Origin: an uncultured Kordiimonas sp.
GTDB lineage: Bacteria > Pseudomonadota > Alphaproteobacteria > Sphingomonadales > Kordiimonadaceae
DNA length: 59,618 bases
Direction: 5' to 3'
Assembly: GCA_947503575.1 (NCBI GenBank)
Contig: CANNDZ010000003.1
Coordinates: 223,100-282,717 of the forward strand
The notes below the pieces were generated by a model. The model did not search any database and was not told the origin of the DNA. It saw nothing but the letters and a program-made list of their open reading frames with translations. Positions 1 to 8,794 of the stretch are shown one piece after another. A program made the position numbers and the translations under genes. Within the stretch, counting starts at the first letter, position 1. Each line of letters opens with the position of its first letter.

Positions 1-754
1 CAATCAATGAATTTGTAATAGTAACGCTACTCGTATCATAAATCAGTATAGCACCATCCTCTGAACTACTGGTGTTGCCTATAATACTACTGCCAGTAAT
101 AGAGAGTGTAGCATTGCGTTCTGTTTCGATGGCACCTGCACCCGAACCGGAAGAATTGCCGTAAAAATGACTGTCCGTTATGGTCACCATATTATTTTCG
201 CGAATGGCCAAACCACCACCACCACTATTGTTATCGATTGTTGAATTAGCGATAGTGAGGGTGTTGGCTCCGTCCCTAACACTAATACCTGCGCCATTTT
301 GGCCATTGTTAGTGTTATCAGTTATACGGCTGTTACGAATGGTAACTGTTGACCCACCGGTAATATAGACTCCAGCACCTTGGACATTACCGACATCACC
401 ACCTGTAATAGTTAGGCCGTCGAGTGTGCTGGCGCCGCCGGTTATATTGAACACGCGGCTAGTGTCATTAGCATCTATGGTAATGTCCGGTGTGTCGTCT
501 CCATCCAGATCACCGTCAATGGTGATACTTGATGTTATAGAAAGCTGCCCGCTGCCTAGCGTGGACGTGTTGCCTGCCGTCACTTGCCCGAACGTCAACG
601 TGCCACCAGACAGGCCGCTGGCAAACGTAATGGTGTCCCCGGATGCGGCAAGGCCGATGGCTTCCCTCAACGAGAGGCCGTTACCGTCTGTTGTGTCGTT
701 ACCATCATTATCAAAAGCTTCGTCATCAAGGGTGGTTACGGTGAGCGTTGCCAT
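1..754 (-). CDS. CSLREA-domain parallel beta-helix protein, 5' part (partial)
   Basis: An open frame on the minus strand starts with ATG at 752-754 and runs off the left edge without a stop (251 codons visible). The first ~35 residues carry the CSLREA-type signature: an Asp-rich stretch followed by GNGLSLREAIGLA. After this come repeated short strands rich in T, I, N and G (patterns such as LTITGG, VTIRNSRITDN, LTIANSTIDNN), as in right-handed beta-helix surface proteins. There is no N-terminal signal peptide, so export, probably by a type I system, would depend on the missing C-terminus. It lies 59 bp downstream of the sulfotransferase on the same strand and may be cotranscribed. The family call is firm. 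The ligand and role are unknown. Confidence 0.8.
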   Translation of the reverse strand, partial: MATLTVTTLDDEAFDNDGNDTTDGNGLSLREAIGLAASGDTITFASGLSGGTLTFGQVTAGNTSTLGSGQLSITSSITIDGDLDGDDTPDITIDANDTSRVFNITGGASTLDGLTITGGDVGNVQGAGVYITGGSTVTIRNSRITDNTNNGQNGAGISVRDGANTLTIANSTIDNNSGGGGLAIRENNMVTITDSHFYGNSSGSGAGAIETERNATLSITGSSIIGNTSSSEDGAILIYDTSSVTITNSLI

Positions 755-813
755 GGGTGTGTGTCCTTAAACGGGTCGGTATCTGTGTATAAAACTCAGT
801 GAAAATGCGGGTG

Positions 814-1749
814 CTATGCAGCGTTGGTTTTATCTGTGCTTGATCCAGCAGTGTCTGCCGCATTGCTGTTCTCGGCCTCTGGTTTTTCTTCTGGCTGCTG
901 CACGATCATCTTGGCGCGGGAGCCCTTGAGGTTCTGCCAGAAGTTCAGCTGTGAATACTGCTGGAACAGTTCAGGTGGCAGGATGGTACGGCGCGGCATC
1001 GGCTGCACCTTCTTGTGCACCTTGTGCAGGCCCGATACGCCGAGGTTCTCGTCAAATGCAGGGGCATCGTATTCAACATTGTCGAAGTCGTGGTCGTATG
1101 GGTCTTCTTCTAGGAAGCCACAAACAAGTCCCATCACTTCTGCGGGGCGCACAACCAACAGATCATAGTCAATCAGTAGCAGCTTGTCGGCGTTCGCGCC
1201 GTATAGTGCTTCTTGCAACGCAGACCAGCCGTACCCCACAAGGCCGTTACGGTTTGCCAGTGCCTCGCACCGAGTAAACACCGTGCTGCGCTGGTTTGCG
1301 TCACCAAACAGGCGCGTATTTTCAAATGCATTGGACTGGAACTGGCGTTCCATACTATCCATCACCCACGCGACATTGCGCACGCAAGCCAAGATCTTGG
1401 TATTAGGGTATAGGTCTGTGATCGCCGCGAGGTTGGCGGTCCAGGCGCGGTTGGTGTCAAACACTACAGACTTCTCGGAAGGTAGGTCAGCGTAATAGCT
1501 ATCGAACAGGCCTTGGGCTAACCGCTTGCGCTGTTCGGTGTTTACCATGGGCGCCATTTCGGACCCGGCACTGACGGACGCAATCAGATTACTGAATAGC
1601 CCACCAACGGGGCTTGTCATACCAGCGTGGAACCTTGGATTTTGGCGCAGAATGGCAGACAGTAACGTAGAGCCAGAGCGCGGCAACCCGGAAATAAAGT
1701 TGAATGTTCGGGGCGAGGTGTGGGGAGAGACCATTGTATCTGCCTTCAT
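814..1749 (-). CDS. Sulfotransferase family protein
   Basis: A 311-aa protein with an N-terminal PAPS-binding P-loop, GLPRSGSTLL at about residues 21-30. This is the 5'-phosphosulfate-binding signature of bacterial sulfotransferases, which transfer sulfate from PAPS to an acceptor. A second conserved stretch (ILACVRNVAWVMDS, about residues 119-132) fits the 3'-phosphate-binding region. The C-terminal ~35 residues are low complexity (E, N, A, T). The ATG at 1747-1749 is the first in frame. The gene precedes the CSLREA protein and diverges from the transporter at 1900. Its acceptor cannot be read from sequence; a surface polysaccharide, lipid or protein are all possible. Confidence 0.85.
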   Translation of the reverse strand: MKADTMVSPHTSPRTFNFISGLPRSGSTLLSAILRQNPRFHAGMTSPVGGLFSNLIASVSAGSEMAPMVNTEQRKRLAQGLFDSYYADLPSEKSVVFDTNRAWTANLAAITDLYPNTKILACVRNVAWVMDSMERQFQSNAFENTRLFGDANQRSTVFTRCEALANRNGLVGYGWSALQEALYGANADKLLLIDYDLLVVRPAEVMGLVCGFLEEDPYDHDFDNVEYDAPAFDENLGVSGLHKVHKKVQPMPRRTILPPELFQQYSQLNFWQNLKGSRAKMIVQQPEEKPEAENSNAADTAGSSTDKTNAA

Positions 1750-1899
1750 GTAAGGGCGAAAAATACGCCCGTATTTCGCTCTCGAACCCCGAATTCATGA
1801 TTAACAATTCGTTAATTCAAAACAATCGCCCAAAAGGGTGATTGACGGCACTTTTTTGGCGGCTCAAAATGGAGTTTGGGGGCAGTTTGGAAACAATTT

Positions 1900-3228
1900 A
1901 TGCATAGCCATGAACAGCATGAAGTGGCGCAGGACAGCACCTTCACCGCGTGGCAGTTGATTTGCTTTGGCTTATTGAGCACACCAATAGCGATGGCTGG
2001 CTTTGCCTTTGTTGTGTTCGTGCCCACCTTTTATGCGGTGGATATGGGCCTTGGTCTTGGCCTTGTTGGCGCCGTTTTCGTGGCGGGGCGCTTGTTTGAT
2101 GTAGTGACTGACCCCGTTATTGGGTATCTAAGCGATGAAACTCGAACACGTTGGGGGCCGCGCAAACCATGGATTGTGATGGGCGTTCCGGCCTTTGGAA
2201 TTTCTAGCTGGTTGCTGTTGTCACCGCCAGACGGCGTCGGGCTGATCTATCTTTTGATTGCAAGTGGGCTGTACTTTCTAACGTATACATCCTTGGACGT
2301 TCCCTATTCTTCGATAGGGCTGGAAGTGTCGCCAAATGTCCATGAGCGATCCTTTCTCGCAAGTTCGAAGGCTATTTTTCAAGTGATTGGGGCCATTTCG
2401 GTGTCGGCCGTGCCCGTTGTTCTGGCTCTAAAGACGCCTGATGCTTTATCCGTGATCGCGAAGTTGATTGCGGTTCTACTGGTATTGGGGTTGGTCTCAT
2501 TTCTGATGTTTGTGCCAAGCCAGCACCGCATCGTTACTGCACCGCGCGTCAGTATGCGCACAGCGCTTGGCCTAATTTGGGATAGCAAACCCTATCGCCG
2601 GCTAATCCTTTGCTTTTTGATCATCCAGTCTGCAAATGCGCTGACGGCTGGTTTATCAGTTCTGTTTATCACCCATGTCATTGCTGCCCCTGAGCTGATT
2701 GGTGCCTTGATGGGAGTGCTTCTACTGTCGTCTGCAGTTTTTTTACCGGTTTGGGTGTTCATTTCAAAACGCACCAGCAAGCCTGGGGCATGGCAAGCCG
2801 CTATCATCACATGCTGTGCGCTTTTGGCGTTAACTCCCTTCCTGGAAGCAGGTGACATAACAGTTATGTTTGTACTGTCGATGGTTATTGGCGCAGCGTT
2901 TGGTGCCGATGCCATTATGCCGACATCAATGTTGGCGGATATTGTTTATGAAGGCGAAAAAGAAGGGGAAAGCCGCTTGGCGGGCATTTATCTAGCGGTC
3001 AAAAATGCGGTGTCCAAGCTCGCGTTTGTCGTCCCGATGGGGCTGGCATTTCCCGTTCTTGATTGGGTCGGTTTCAATGAAACTGGTGCAAATACATCGG
3101 ACAATTTGTTTGTGCTTACTGGTTTTTATGCGCTCCTCCCCATTGGCTTCAGGCTTGTAGCTCTCTGGCTCCTCCGCAAGGACACTATGTTCGACCAATC
3201 GAACAGCATTGCGATGGCCATGAAATGA
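1900..3228 (+). CDS. MFS transporter, GPH/MFS_2 (melibiose-carrier-like) type
   Basis: An integral membrane protein of about 442 aa with some 11-12 hydrophobic segments. The loop 2-3 motif GRLFDVVTDPVIGYLSDETR followed by TRWGPRKPW is the hallmark of the glycoside-pentoside-hexuronide (MFS_2) group of cation-coupled symporters. An upstream TTG at 1876 keeps the frame open, but the ATG at 1900 has GGAAA about 8 nt upstream and is preferred. The stop overlaps the start of the hybrid kinase (ATGA, 3225-3228), so the two are translationally coupled. The kinase may sense the substrate or state of this transporter. The substrate is unknown. Confidence 0.85.
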   Translation: MHSHEQHEVAQDSTFTAWQLICFGLLSTPIAMAGFAFVVFVPTFYAVDMGLGLGLVGAVFVAGRLFDVVTDPVIGYLSDETRTRWGPRKPWIVMGVPAFGISSWLLLSPPDGVGLIYLLIASGLYFLTYTSLDVPYSSIGLEVSPNVHERSFLASSKAIFQVIGAISVSAVPVVLALKTPDALSVIAKLIAVLLVLGLVSFLMFVPSQHRIVTAPRVSMRTALGLIWDSKPYRRLILCFLIIQSANALTAGLSVLFITHVIAAPELIGALMGVLLLSSAVFLPVWVFISKRTSKPGAWQAAIITCCALLALTPFLEAGDITVMFVLSMVIGAAFGADAIMPTSMLADIVYEGEKEGESRLAGIYLAVKNAVSKLAFVVPMGLAFPVLDWVGFNETGANTSDNLFVLTGFYALLPIGFRLVALWLLRKDTMFDQSNSIAMAMK

Positions 3229-4973
3229 GCGCTTATCCGGAATATGATATAGTCGAGGCCCGTATTGAACAGGCGCAAATGTTAAAGAGCCGGGTCATTG
3301 CATCCTGCGTTTTTGTGCTTTTTCTGATCGCTAATTACAGCATCTTGATGTTGGCGACCGGTGCCAACTTGGTTGTAGCATTGTGGGTTGTTGTTGCGAG
3401 CATCATGGTCGTCGTAACATTCTTGTATGCTCGAAACGCATCCCGTGACGGGATCACCAGGGACAATGTACACGGGTATCTGAGGGGGCACATTTTTGTG
3501 TCCGCGCTTACAGGCATCGTATGGGGCGGTTTTGCAATATACATGGTGCAGTTAGACTCCGTGCTCAGCCTTTTCATTGCGGTTTTTCTCGTATGCGGAA
3601 TAACAATTGGCGGCATGCTGCCCAGTTCTGCTTACCGGCCTGGTTATGTTGCACTCGCAGTTTTCGCATTGTTGCCCTTCTCGATTTGCATCCTGATTGT
3701 GACTGAGTGGCCTTTAAAACTGTTGGGGCTAGCCATACTCGTCTATTTTTTGTTTGGCTTGATCACAAGCGCACGCGCCGAGAAAGATCTGCATGACTCT
3801 ATCTTCGCCAGAAAAACAAGGGAACACACAGCAAAGATTGAAGCAGAAAATACAATCGTGCGCCGTGTGAACGAAGAGAAAAGTCGGTTTTTGGCGGCGA
3901 CCAGTCATGATCTATCGCAACCTTTGCACGCGCAAGGCTATTTTATTCAGGCGCTCAAAGAATTGGTGACTGATCCTTCACAGATTAATTTGCTGGGGAA
4001 AATCGAACAGACGTGGCGCAGGCAAGGTGATTTTTTGCGCGGGTTGATTGATATCAACCGTTTAGACAGTGGCGCAATCACACCGCAGACTATGCTTGTT
4101 GATGTTGAAGCTGATATGATCGCTCTTGTAGACGAGTTTCTTCCGATTGCAGCAGTTAACAAAGTTGCCCTGACCTCTCACTTACAATCCGCACAAACAA
4201 ACACAGACCCTGTGCTATTAAACAGGATTATTCGCAATCTATTATCGAACGCAGTTCGCTACACGCAAGCGGGCGGTATGGTTGACCTGAGACTTGCCAA
4301 AACGGCAACCGACATTCAAGTGGTGGTAAAAGACAATGGCCCCGGTATCCCCCCACATGAGCAGGATTTAATTTTTAAGGAATACGTCCAATTGTCTGAG
4401 CAAGATCATGACAGCGAACACGGCGTTGGACTTGGTCTTTCCATTGTTCGGCGGCTCACCGATCTATTGGGTTTTCAGTTGAAGCTTCAATCAACTGTTG
4501 GCGAAGGCACATCTTTCACACTGACCATGCCACGAGTAAACCTTAGAACAGATCAACCTACTGTCGGCAATGGTACCGGCAAAGACGCAATGCCGCCGTT
4601 TGATAACATGCCGCTGATAGTCGTGGTTGATGATGATATAAACATCCGGGAGAGCATGGCATCTCTCCTCACGAACTGGGGCTGCCAAATCATTTCAGCA
4701 TCCGGCCCTGACGAAGCGGTCTCTCTTCTCAATGTAACGCGTGAAATGCCATGGCTATTCATTATAGATCGGTGTCTTGCATCCGGACAGGATGGCCGTG
4801 ATCTGATTGAAACGCTGCGCGATGAAGTTAACGAGGAAATCCCGGCTATTTTAATGAGCGGCGAACCTCATGAGCCGCGCAGCGATACGATGCCGCCCAA
4901 TGTAACATTTTTGAGAAAACCGGCTGCTCCGGACATCATTCACCAGCATATCTGCAATGCCACCGCTCACTAA
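3225..4973 (+). CDS. Hybrid sensor histidine kinase/response regulator
   Basis: A 582-aa inner-membrane protein. Residues ~20-180 hold about six hydrophobic segments in three hairpins with no recognisable ligand domain. The HisKA phosphoacceptor is His228 in ATSHDLSQPLHAQ. The HATPase domain follows with N-box NLLSNAVRYT (338-347), DNGPGIP (370-376) and GVGLGLS (400-406). A C-terminal receiver (~464-580) has acidic residues DDD at 469-471 and phosphoacceptor Asp515 (FIIDRCLASGQDG). The LSQPLHA type of H-box is common in orphan hybrid kinases paired with LuxR-type regulators, and such a regulator lies convergently at 4970-5644. The gene is coupled to the MFS transporter through a 4-bp overlap. 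Confidence 0.93.
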   Translation: MSAYPEYDIVEARIEQAQMLKSRVIASCVFVLFLIANYSILMLATGANLVVALWVVVASIMVVVTFLYARNASRDGITRDNVHGYLRGHIFVSALTGIVWGGFAIYMVQLDSVLSLFIAVFLVCGITIGGMLPSSAYRPGYVALAVFALLPFSICILIVTEWPLKLLGLAILVYFLFGLITSARAEKDLHDSIFARKTREHTAKIEAENTIVRRVNEEKSRFLAATSHDLSQPLHAQGYFIQALKELVTDPSQINLLGKIEQTWRRQGDFLRGLIDINRLDSGAITPQTMLVDVEADMIALVDEFLPIAAVNKVALTSHLQSAQTNTDPVLLNRIIRNLLSNAVRYTQAGGMVDLRLAKTATDIQVVVKDNGPGIPPHEQDLIFKEYVQLSEQDHDSEHGVGLGLSIVRRLTDLLGFQLKLQSTVGEGTSFTLTMPRVNLRTDQPTVGNGTGKDAMPPFDNMPLIVVVDDDINIRESMASLLTNWGCQIISASGPDEAVSLLNVTREMPWLFIIDRCLASGQDGRDLIETLRDEVNEEIPAILMSGEPHEPRSDTMPPNVTFLRKPAAPDIIHQHICNATAH

Positions 4974-5644
4974 ATCATACCCAAAGTTTGGGCGCGCTGA
5001 ACGCATGCTGTGCGCTTGTTTACACCAAGTACCATAAAAATCTGCCGTAAATGGGTTTTTACTGTATTTTCGCTAATCGATAGCAGGCGTGAAATTTCTT
5101 TGTTCGACGCACCTTTTGCTATCATTCTTAATACTTCAAGCTGCCGCGCCCCAAGGGATGGCAACACATGGTCATCTGACACGCGCGCACCAGATACCCG
5201 TTTTTCATCTATCGTGCCAGATTGAGCAGGCTCACCATTGTCTGCCGGAAAAAAACTATTCCCGGCCAGGATAGCCTCAATTGCCTCTAGCAAAACTTTA
5301 TTGTCCGAAGATTTGTGAACAAACCCTTTTGCGCCCAACCTTCTTATTTCATCTAATGGCGGCGCAGTATTGATACCTGAAAGCACTAAAATAGGCATGT
5401 TTTTGGTATGTGAACAAACGGCTGCGACAAAAGCTAAACCATTCATCTGGTTCATTATCAGATCACAGATTATTATGTCCCAACGGTCACCCAATTCGAT
5501 TTTTTCAAGCAATGTTAGAGGTTCTGAAAAACCACTGACCTCATAGTCCTTGCGTTCGCCCTGCACCATAAGAGTAAGGCCATCCAAAAACATACGGTGA
5601 TCGTCTAAAATAGCGATTTGAAAAGGCTGTATAACTGTCACCAT
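4970..5644 (-). CDS. LuxR/NarL-family two-component response regulator
   Basis: A 224-aa regulator. The N-terminal receiver has the acidic pair DD at 14-15 and phosphoacceptor Asp61 (IIICDLIMNQMNG). A glutamine/serine-rich linker leads to a C-terminal LuxR-type HTH (about 155-220) with the typical LGARQLEVLRMIAKGASNKE and SENTVKTHLRQI patterns. It overlaps the convergent hybrid kinase by 4 bp at the stop codons, so kinase and regulator are likely a cognate pair, with the transporter as a possible target. The ATG at 5642-5644 is used. Family assignment is secure; the regulon is not known. Confidence 0.93.
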   Translation of the reverse strand: MVTVIQPFQIAILDDHRMFLDGLTLMVQGERKDYEVSGFSEPLTLLEKIELGDRWDIIICDLIMNQMNGLAFVAAVCSHTKNMPILVLSGINTAPPLDEIRRLGAKGFVHKSSDNKVLLEAIEAILAGNSFFPADNGEPAQSGTIDEKRVSGARVSDDHVLPSLGARQLEVLRMIAKGASNKEISRLLSISENTVKTHLRQIFMVLGVNKRTACVQRAQTLGMI

Positions 5645-5859
5645 TGAGTTTCGTTTTAAAATCTCTGCAAATTAGTCGGTTGCTTATACCTTAACAACTA
5701 CTTTCAGCTGTCGATTGCACACCTTTATTTAAAATGTTTGATAGAATTCACCCAAACACATGCTTACATTACGCCTTCTGGGAGTATGCAAGCCGTCTCA
5801 TGGATCATTCTTTGGTTATACAAACCAAGCCTTTGTCTTTTGGACCTATCACTTTTTGC

Positions 5860-6300
5860 TGTTGGTTACTCACGTAGGATTTACCACTGCGGGGCTTGCG
5901 CCTCCTCGTGTTGCCTTCGCTTCGCTTGTCCGTCAGCTCCGCTTTGCTTCGGCGCTTCGGCCGAACATAGGTTAAAATCCGTATCTCACGGCGACCAAAA
6001 AGTAAAACGCCCCACCCGGTAGGGCGAGAGTCTTGATCGTTGGTCTTGGGAGTAGGGTTTACCACTGCGGGGCTTACGCCTCCTCGTGTTGACCTGCGGG
6101 CTGTCGCCCTTGGTCCGAACAGTAGGTTTCAACACAACTACTCTCGTAATCAAAACGCAAAAAACCCCGCCACAAGGGCTGGGTTTTCTTGTTGGTTGCG
6201 GGAGTAGGATTAGTCTCACCACTTCGTGGTTCGTCATTCCGCTTCGCTACGCTTGCTCCATATGAACCTTTAACGGTTCAACTCCTACTACGCAGCCCAT
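5860..6300. repeat. Array of ~150-bp units with tRNA-fMet 3'-end remnants
   Basis: This stretch holds no convincing gene. It contains repeated modules made of a hairpin terminator, then the antisense acceptor/T-stem sequence of tRNA-fMet (ttggttgcgggagtaggat), then a GC-rich palindromic piece. Clear tRNA ends lie at 6041 (diverged, tggtcttgggagtaggg) and 6193. A third, complete one lies at 6342, listed separately. Spacing is about 150 bp (6041, 6193, 6342). A related, more degenerate unit covers about 5870-5985. Hairpins occur near 6013-6030 and 6157-6186. The same kind of array recurs at 22735-23212. Confidence 0.75.
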
Positions 6301-6306
6301 AACAGC

Positions 6307-6333
6307 AAAAGGCGCCCCATAAGGGACGCCTTT
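6307..6333 (-). terminator. Hairpin terminator next to tRNA-fMet remnant
   Basis: GGCG and CCC pair with GGG and CGCC around an ATAA loop, flanked by A-run and T-run (aaaaggcgcccc ... ggacgcctttt). It sits 8 bp from the remnant at 6342, in the same position as the terminator of the intact tRNA gene at 59311-59346. Confidence 0.6.
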
Positions 6334-6341
6334 TGACTGTT

Positions 6342-6391
6342 TGGTTGCGGGAGTAGGAGTTGAACCTACGACCTTCAGGTTATGAGCCTGA
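6342..6391 (-). other. Displaced tRNA-fMet 3' half; att site at left end of island A
   Basis: These 50 bp match the 3' part of the intact tRNA-fMet (59347-59396) with one mismatch, from the CCA end through the T-arm, variable loop and anticodon loop to the 3' edge of the anticodon stem. Identity then stops and TTGATAGG follows. The same break point and following TTGATA occur at 23212 and 29328. A tyrosine recombinase acting on a tRNA gene leaves exactly this kind of displaced 3' fragment at the distal end of an island. Confidence 0.8.
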
Positions 6392-6541
6392 TTGATAGGT
6401 TGTCAAACTATTGAAATATATAGATAATAAAATTCATAGAAAATTTTTGTGTGCATTTTTGTGTGAGTCTTGAGTTTCGGAAAACGCATTTTAAGCGTCT
6501 CCACATAGCCATCTCATTTGTTCAGACTTCTAAACACCATA

Positions 6542-6676
6542 ATGAGCACTGATCCAATTTCTTATGAAGAAGTCAGATTTGAGAACTATCTTCCGCGTAT
6601 TGCTGGCACTAGTTACATGTTTAGCGAGAATTCATATCAAGGAGAGTGGATAATGTTCTTCTCAAAAAGTGTGTAA
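6542..6676 (+). CDS. Possible small ORF or gene remnant (44 aa)
   Basis: An ATG at 6542 opens a 44-codon frame (MSTDPISYEEVRFENY...) ending with TAA at 6674-6676. Its composition looks protein-like rather than random, but there is no clear ribosome binding site and I recognise no family. It lies just inside island A between the att remnant and the first hybrid kinase. It could be the 5' stub of a gene destroyed during integration. Confidence is low. Confidence 0.25.
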   Translation: MSTDPISYEEVRFENYLPRIAGTSYMFSENSYQGEWIMFFSKSV

Positions 6677-6747
6677 AAAACCTCAAATTGCCCATTTGAA
6701 TACAAAAAAAACACATTTTTTGACTTTTGCCGTGATAAGCAGACGAA

Positions 6748-8742
6748 TTGATAAGGGCTATTGGGGCTGTCGAACGACGGTATCGCGAGTGCTATCACTC
6801 TGTCAGTACAGGGAGAAGAATACTGAGCATCTTAATCTTGGTGTCGATTGCCAATGCTATTATTGGCACAACGTTATCATTGTTGTTCTTCTGCACCTGG
6901 TGGGCTTTGGGTTATTGGTATGGTTTTGGTTATAAAAAACACATATTGTTGTGGAGCTTTGTTTATTCTGTCCTAACACTTGTTTACATCCCAGACTTGT
7001 TTTTCGACGCTGGAACACTCAAGTTATCTGCGCAAGAACAGGCCGACACTTTACTCTTTTTAGCGCCGTTTGTACCTTTGCCACAGGTTCTCACCTATAT
7101 TGCTATCCGGCAAAGGCAAAATAGGAAACTGACAAAACGTGAAGTTGCCTGTGGCGGCACGCTACTGTCGACATATTTTGCAGTGACCTTAGGCTTTTAT
7201 TTCGATATTTTTTCTATTGGTAGTTTTGTTGTCAAAGACCTGCTTGTCACCCACTGCTGCATAGTTGCAATCATCTGTTGGCAGCTACGCCGCGCCATAC
7301 TGGATGTGGGCAGGGAAACACAATCAACCGAAAGCTATTTATCCGTTGTATATTCGATTGCTACCGTCGTTACTGGTGTCGGTGGCATTGTTGCCCTATT
7401 TGCCGCAATGGGTATTAACCTTAGCTGGGGCGCGGAGAGCTCTCAGATTCTTATGGACGTGGTCCAGACAATTGGTATTTCAGGCACTGGAATATTTACT
7501 CTTTTGCTACTAGCACAAGATGCGTTGGAAGAATGGGAAAGAGGTTTAATTGACGAGACAAAAAGGCGTAAATCTTTAACTGATCAGTTACGGAAGCAGG
7601 AGCAGGTTTTACTGCAAAGCGAGAAGATGCGCTCTTTGGGAGGGTTGTTAGCCGGCGTTGCTCATGAGTTGAACAACCCTCTTGCCATCGTGGTCGGAAC
7701 ATCTCAAGTGCTCAATCTTGATGATGAAATGAGCCCAGACAACAAGGAAAAGGCAGGGCGCATCGAAACAGCCGCACTCCGCTGCAAAGCCATTATTCGA
7801 TCTTTTCTGGATGTAGCAAAACCTGAGCCTCTGGAGTATTCCAACTTCGATATAGGGGACTGTATTGGTGATGCTGTTGAGCTGACAACCATGGTCCTCA
7901 AGCAGGATTATATAGGCTTAAAGATCAGTGTCTCACCAGACCTTCCCCCTATCTTTGGTTCCCCCGACCAGATGACACAGCTGATCATTAATCTGGTACT
8001 GAATGCCAAAGATGCCATTCTTGAAGACAAGAGCATTGAAAAGGGAAATGGTGAGGTCTGGATCAACTGTCTGGTAGATGATGAAAGCGAGCTCATCCAG
8101 TTGGAGGTTCATGACAATGGCCCCGGTCTGCCAGAGTCTATGCGGACGGAAGTTTTCGAAGCCTTCTTCACAACAAAAGAAGCAGGCAAAGGAACAGGGC
8201 TTGGCCTGTCGATAGCTGGCAATATCGTGCACAGCCATCAAGGCACCATTCAGTTTATTGAGCCAGACCATAAAGGAGCCTGCGTTCAAATAAGGCTACC
8301 CTACAGTCATATGCCAATGGATGAACAGCTTAGTATAGTTGACGATTTTGCGCGGCGGGAACGGCACACCATCCTTATAGTTGATGATGACCCTGATGCT
8401 CTGGAGACCTTATCTGACATACTGGTTCTGATGGGACAAACCGTATTCACAGCGTTAAGCGTTTTTGAAGGTACCAAGATATTCCAGCAAGAGACGATCG
8501 ACTTCATCATTACCGACATCCGCATGCCTGCGATTGACGGTAAGAAGTTCTATAAGCAGATACAAAAGCACCGACCTGAGTTCATCCGAAAAACAGCCTT
8601 TGTAACCGGCTCCTCAATCGACGAAGATACGAAAGAATTCCTGAAGCAAACAGGCCGCTCCGTCATTGAGAAACCTTTCTCCGCAAGAGATGTCGGGAAA
8701 GTGCTCGATAAATTCATTAGTGGCACGCATAAAGTGAACTAG
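6748..8742 (+). CDS. Hybrid sensor histidine kinase, 7TM-like sensor (copy 1)
   Basis: Up to 664 aa. The N-terminal ~260 residues carry about seven hydrophobic segments forming a membrane sensor. A coiled linker follows, then HisKA with His306 (GVAHELNNPLAIV), HATPase boxes (INLVLNAKDA, DNGPGLPE, GTGLGLSIAG) and a C-terminal receiver with Asp590 (FIITDIRMPAIDG). The start is uncertain: the open frame begins with TTG at 6748, but alignment with copy 2 places the start near 6820. There ATA stands where copy 2 has ATG, 1-2 codons after GGGAGAAG, so the original start may be lost or non-standard. From 7577 on, the DNA is 99% identical to copy 2 (8795-10693). Confidence 0.88.
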   Translation: MIRAIGAVERRYRECYHSVSTGRRILSILILVSIANAIIGTTLSLLFFCTWWALGYWYGFGYKKHILLWSFVYSVLTLVYIPDLFFDAGTLKLSAQEQADTLLFLAPFVPLPQVLTYIAIRQRQNRKLTKREVACGGTLLSTYFAVTLGFYFDIFSIGSFVVKDLLVTHCCIVAIICWQLRRAILDVGRETQSTESYLSVVYSIATVVTGVGGIVALFAAMGINLSWGAESSQILMDVVQTIGISGTGIFTLLLLAQDALEEWERGLIDETKRRKSLTDQLRKQEQVLLQSEKMRSLGGLLAGVAHELNNPLAIVVGTSQVLNLDDEMSPDNKEKAGRIETAALRCKAIIRSFLDVAKPEPLEYSNFDIGDCIGDAVELTTMVLKQDYIGLKISVSPDLPPIFGSPDQMTQLIINLVLNAKDAILEDKSIEKGNGEVWINCLVDDESELIQLEVHDNGPGLPESMRTEVFEAFFTTKEAGKGTGLGLSIAGNIVHSHQGTIQFIEPDHKGACVQIRLPYSHMPMDEQLSIVDDFARRERHTILIVDDDPDALETLSDILVLMGQTVFTALSVFEGTKIFQQETIDFIITDIRMPAIDGKKFYKQIQKHRPEFIRKTAFVTGSSIDEDTKEFLKQTGRSVIEKPFSARDVGKVLDKFISGTHKVN

Positions 8743-8794
8743 GGATGGTGTCAGGCGGAAAAATTGGGTTTCCAGCTAACAACAGGAGCGCCCC

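Noticed and set aside
5738-6237. Frames of 71-94 codons on both strands in the first tRNA-remnant array
   Set aside because: They are built from repeated tRNA-end and palindrome modules, so they are not genes.
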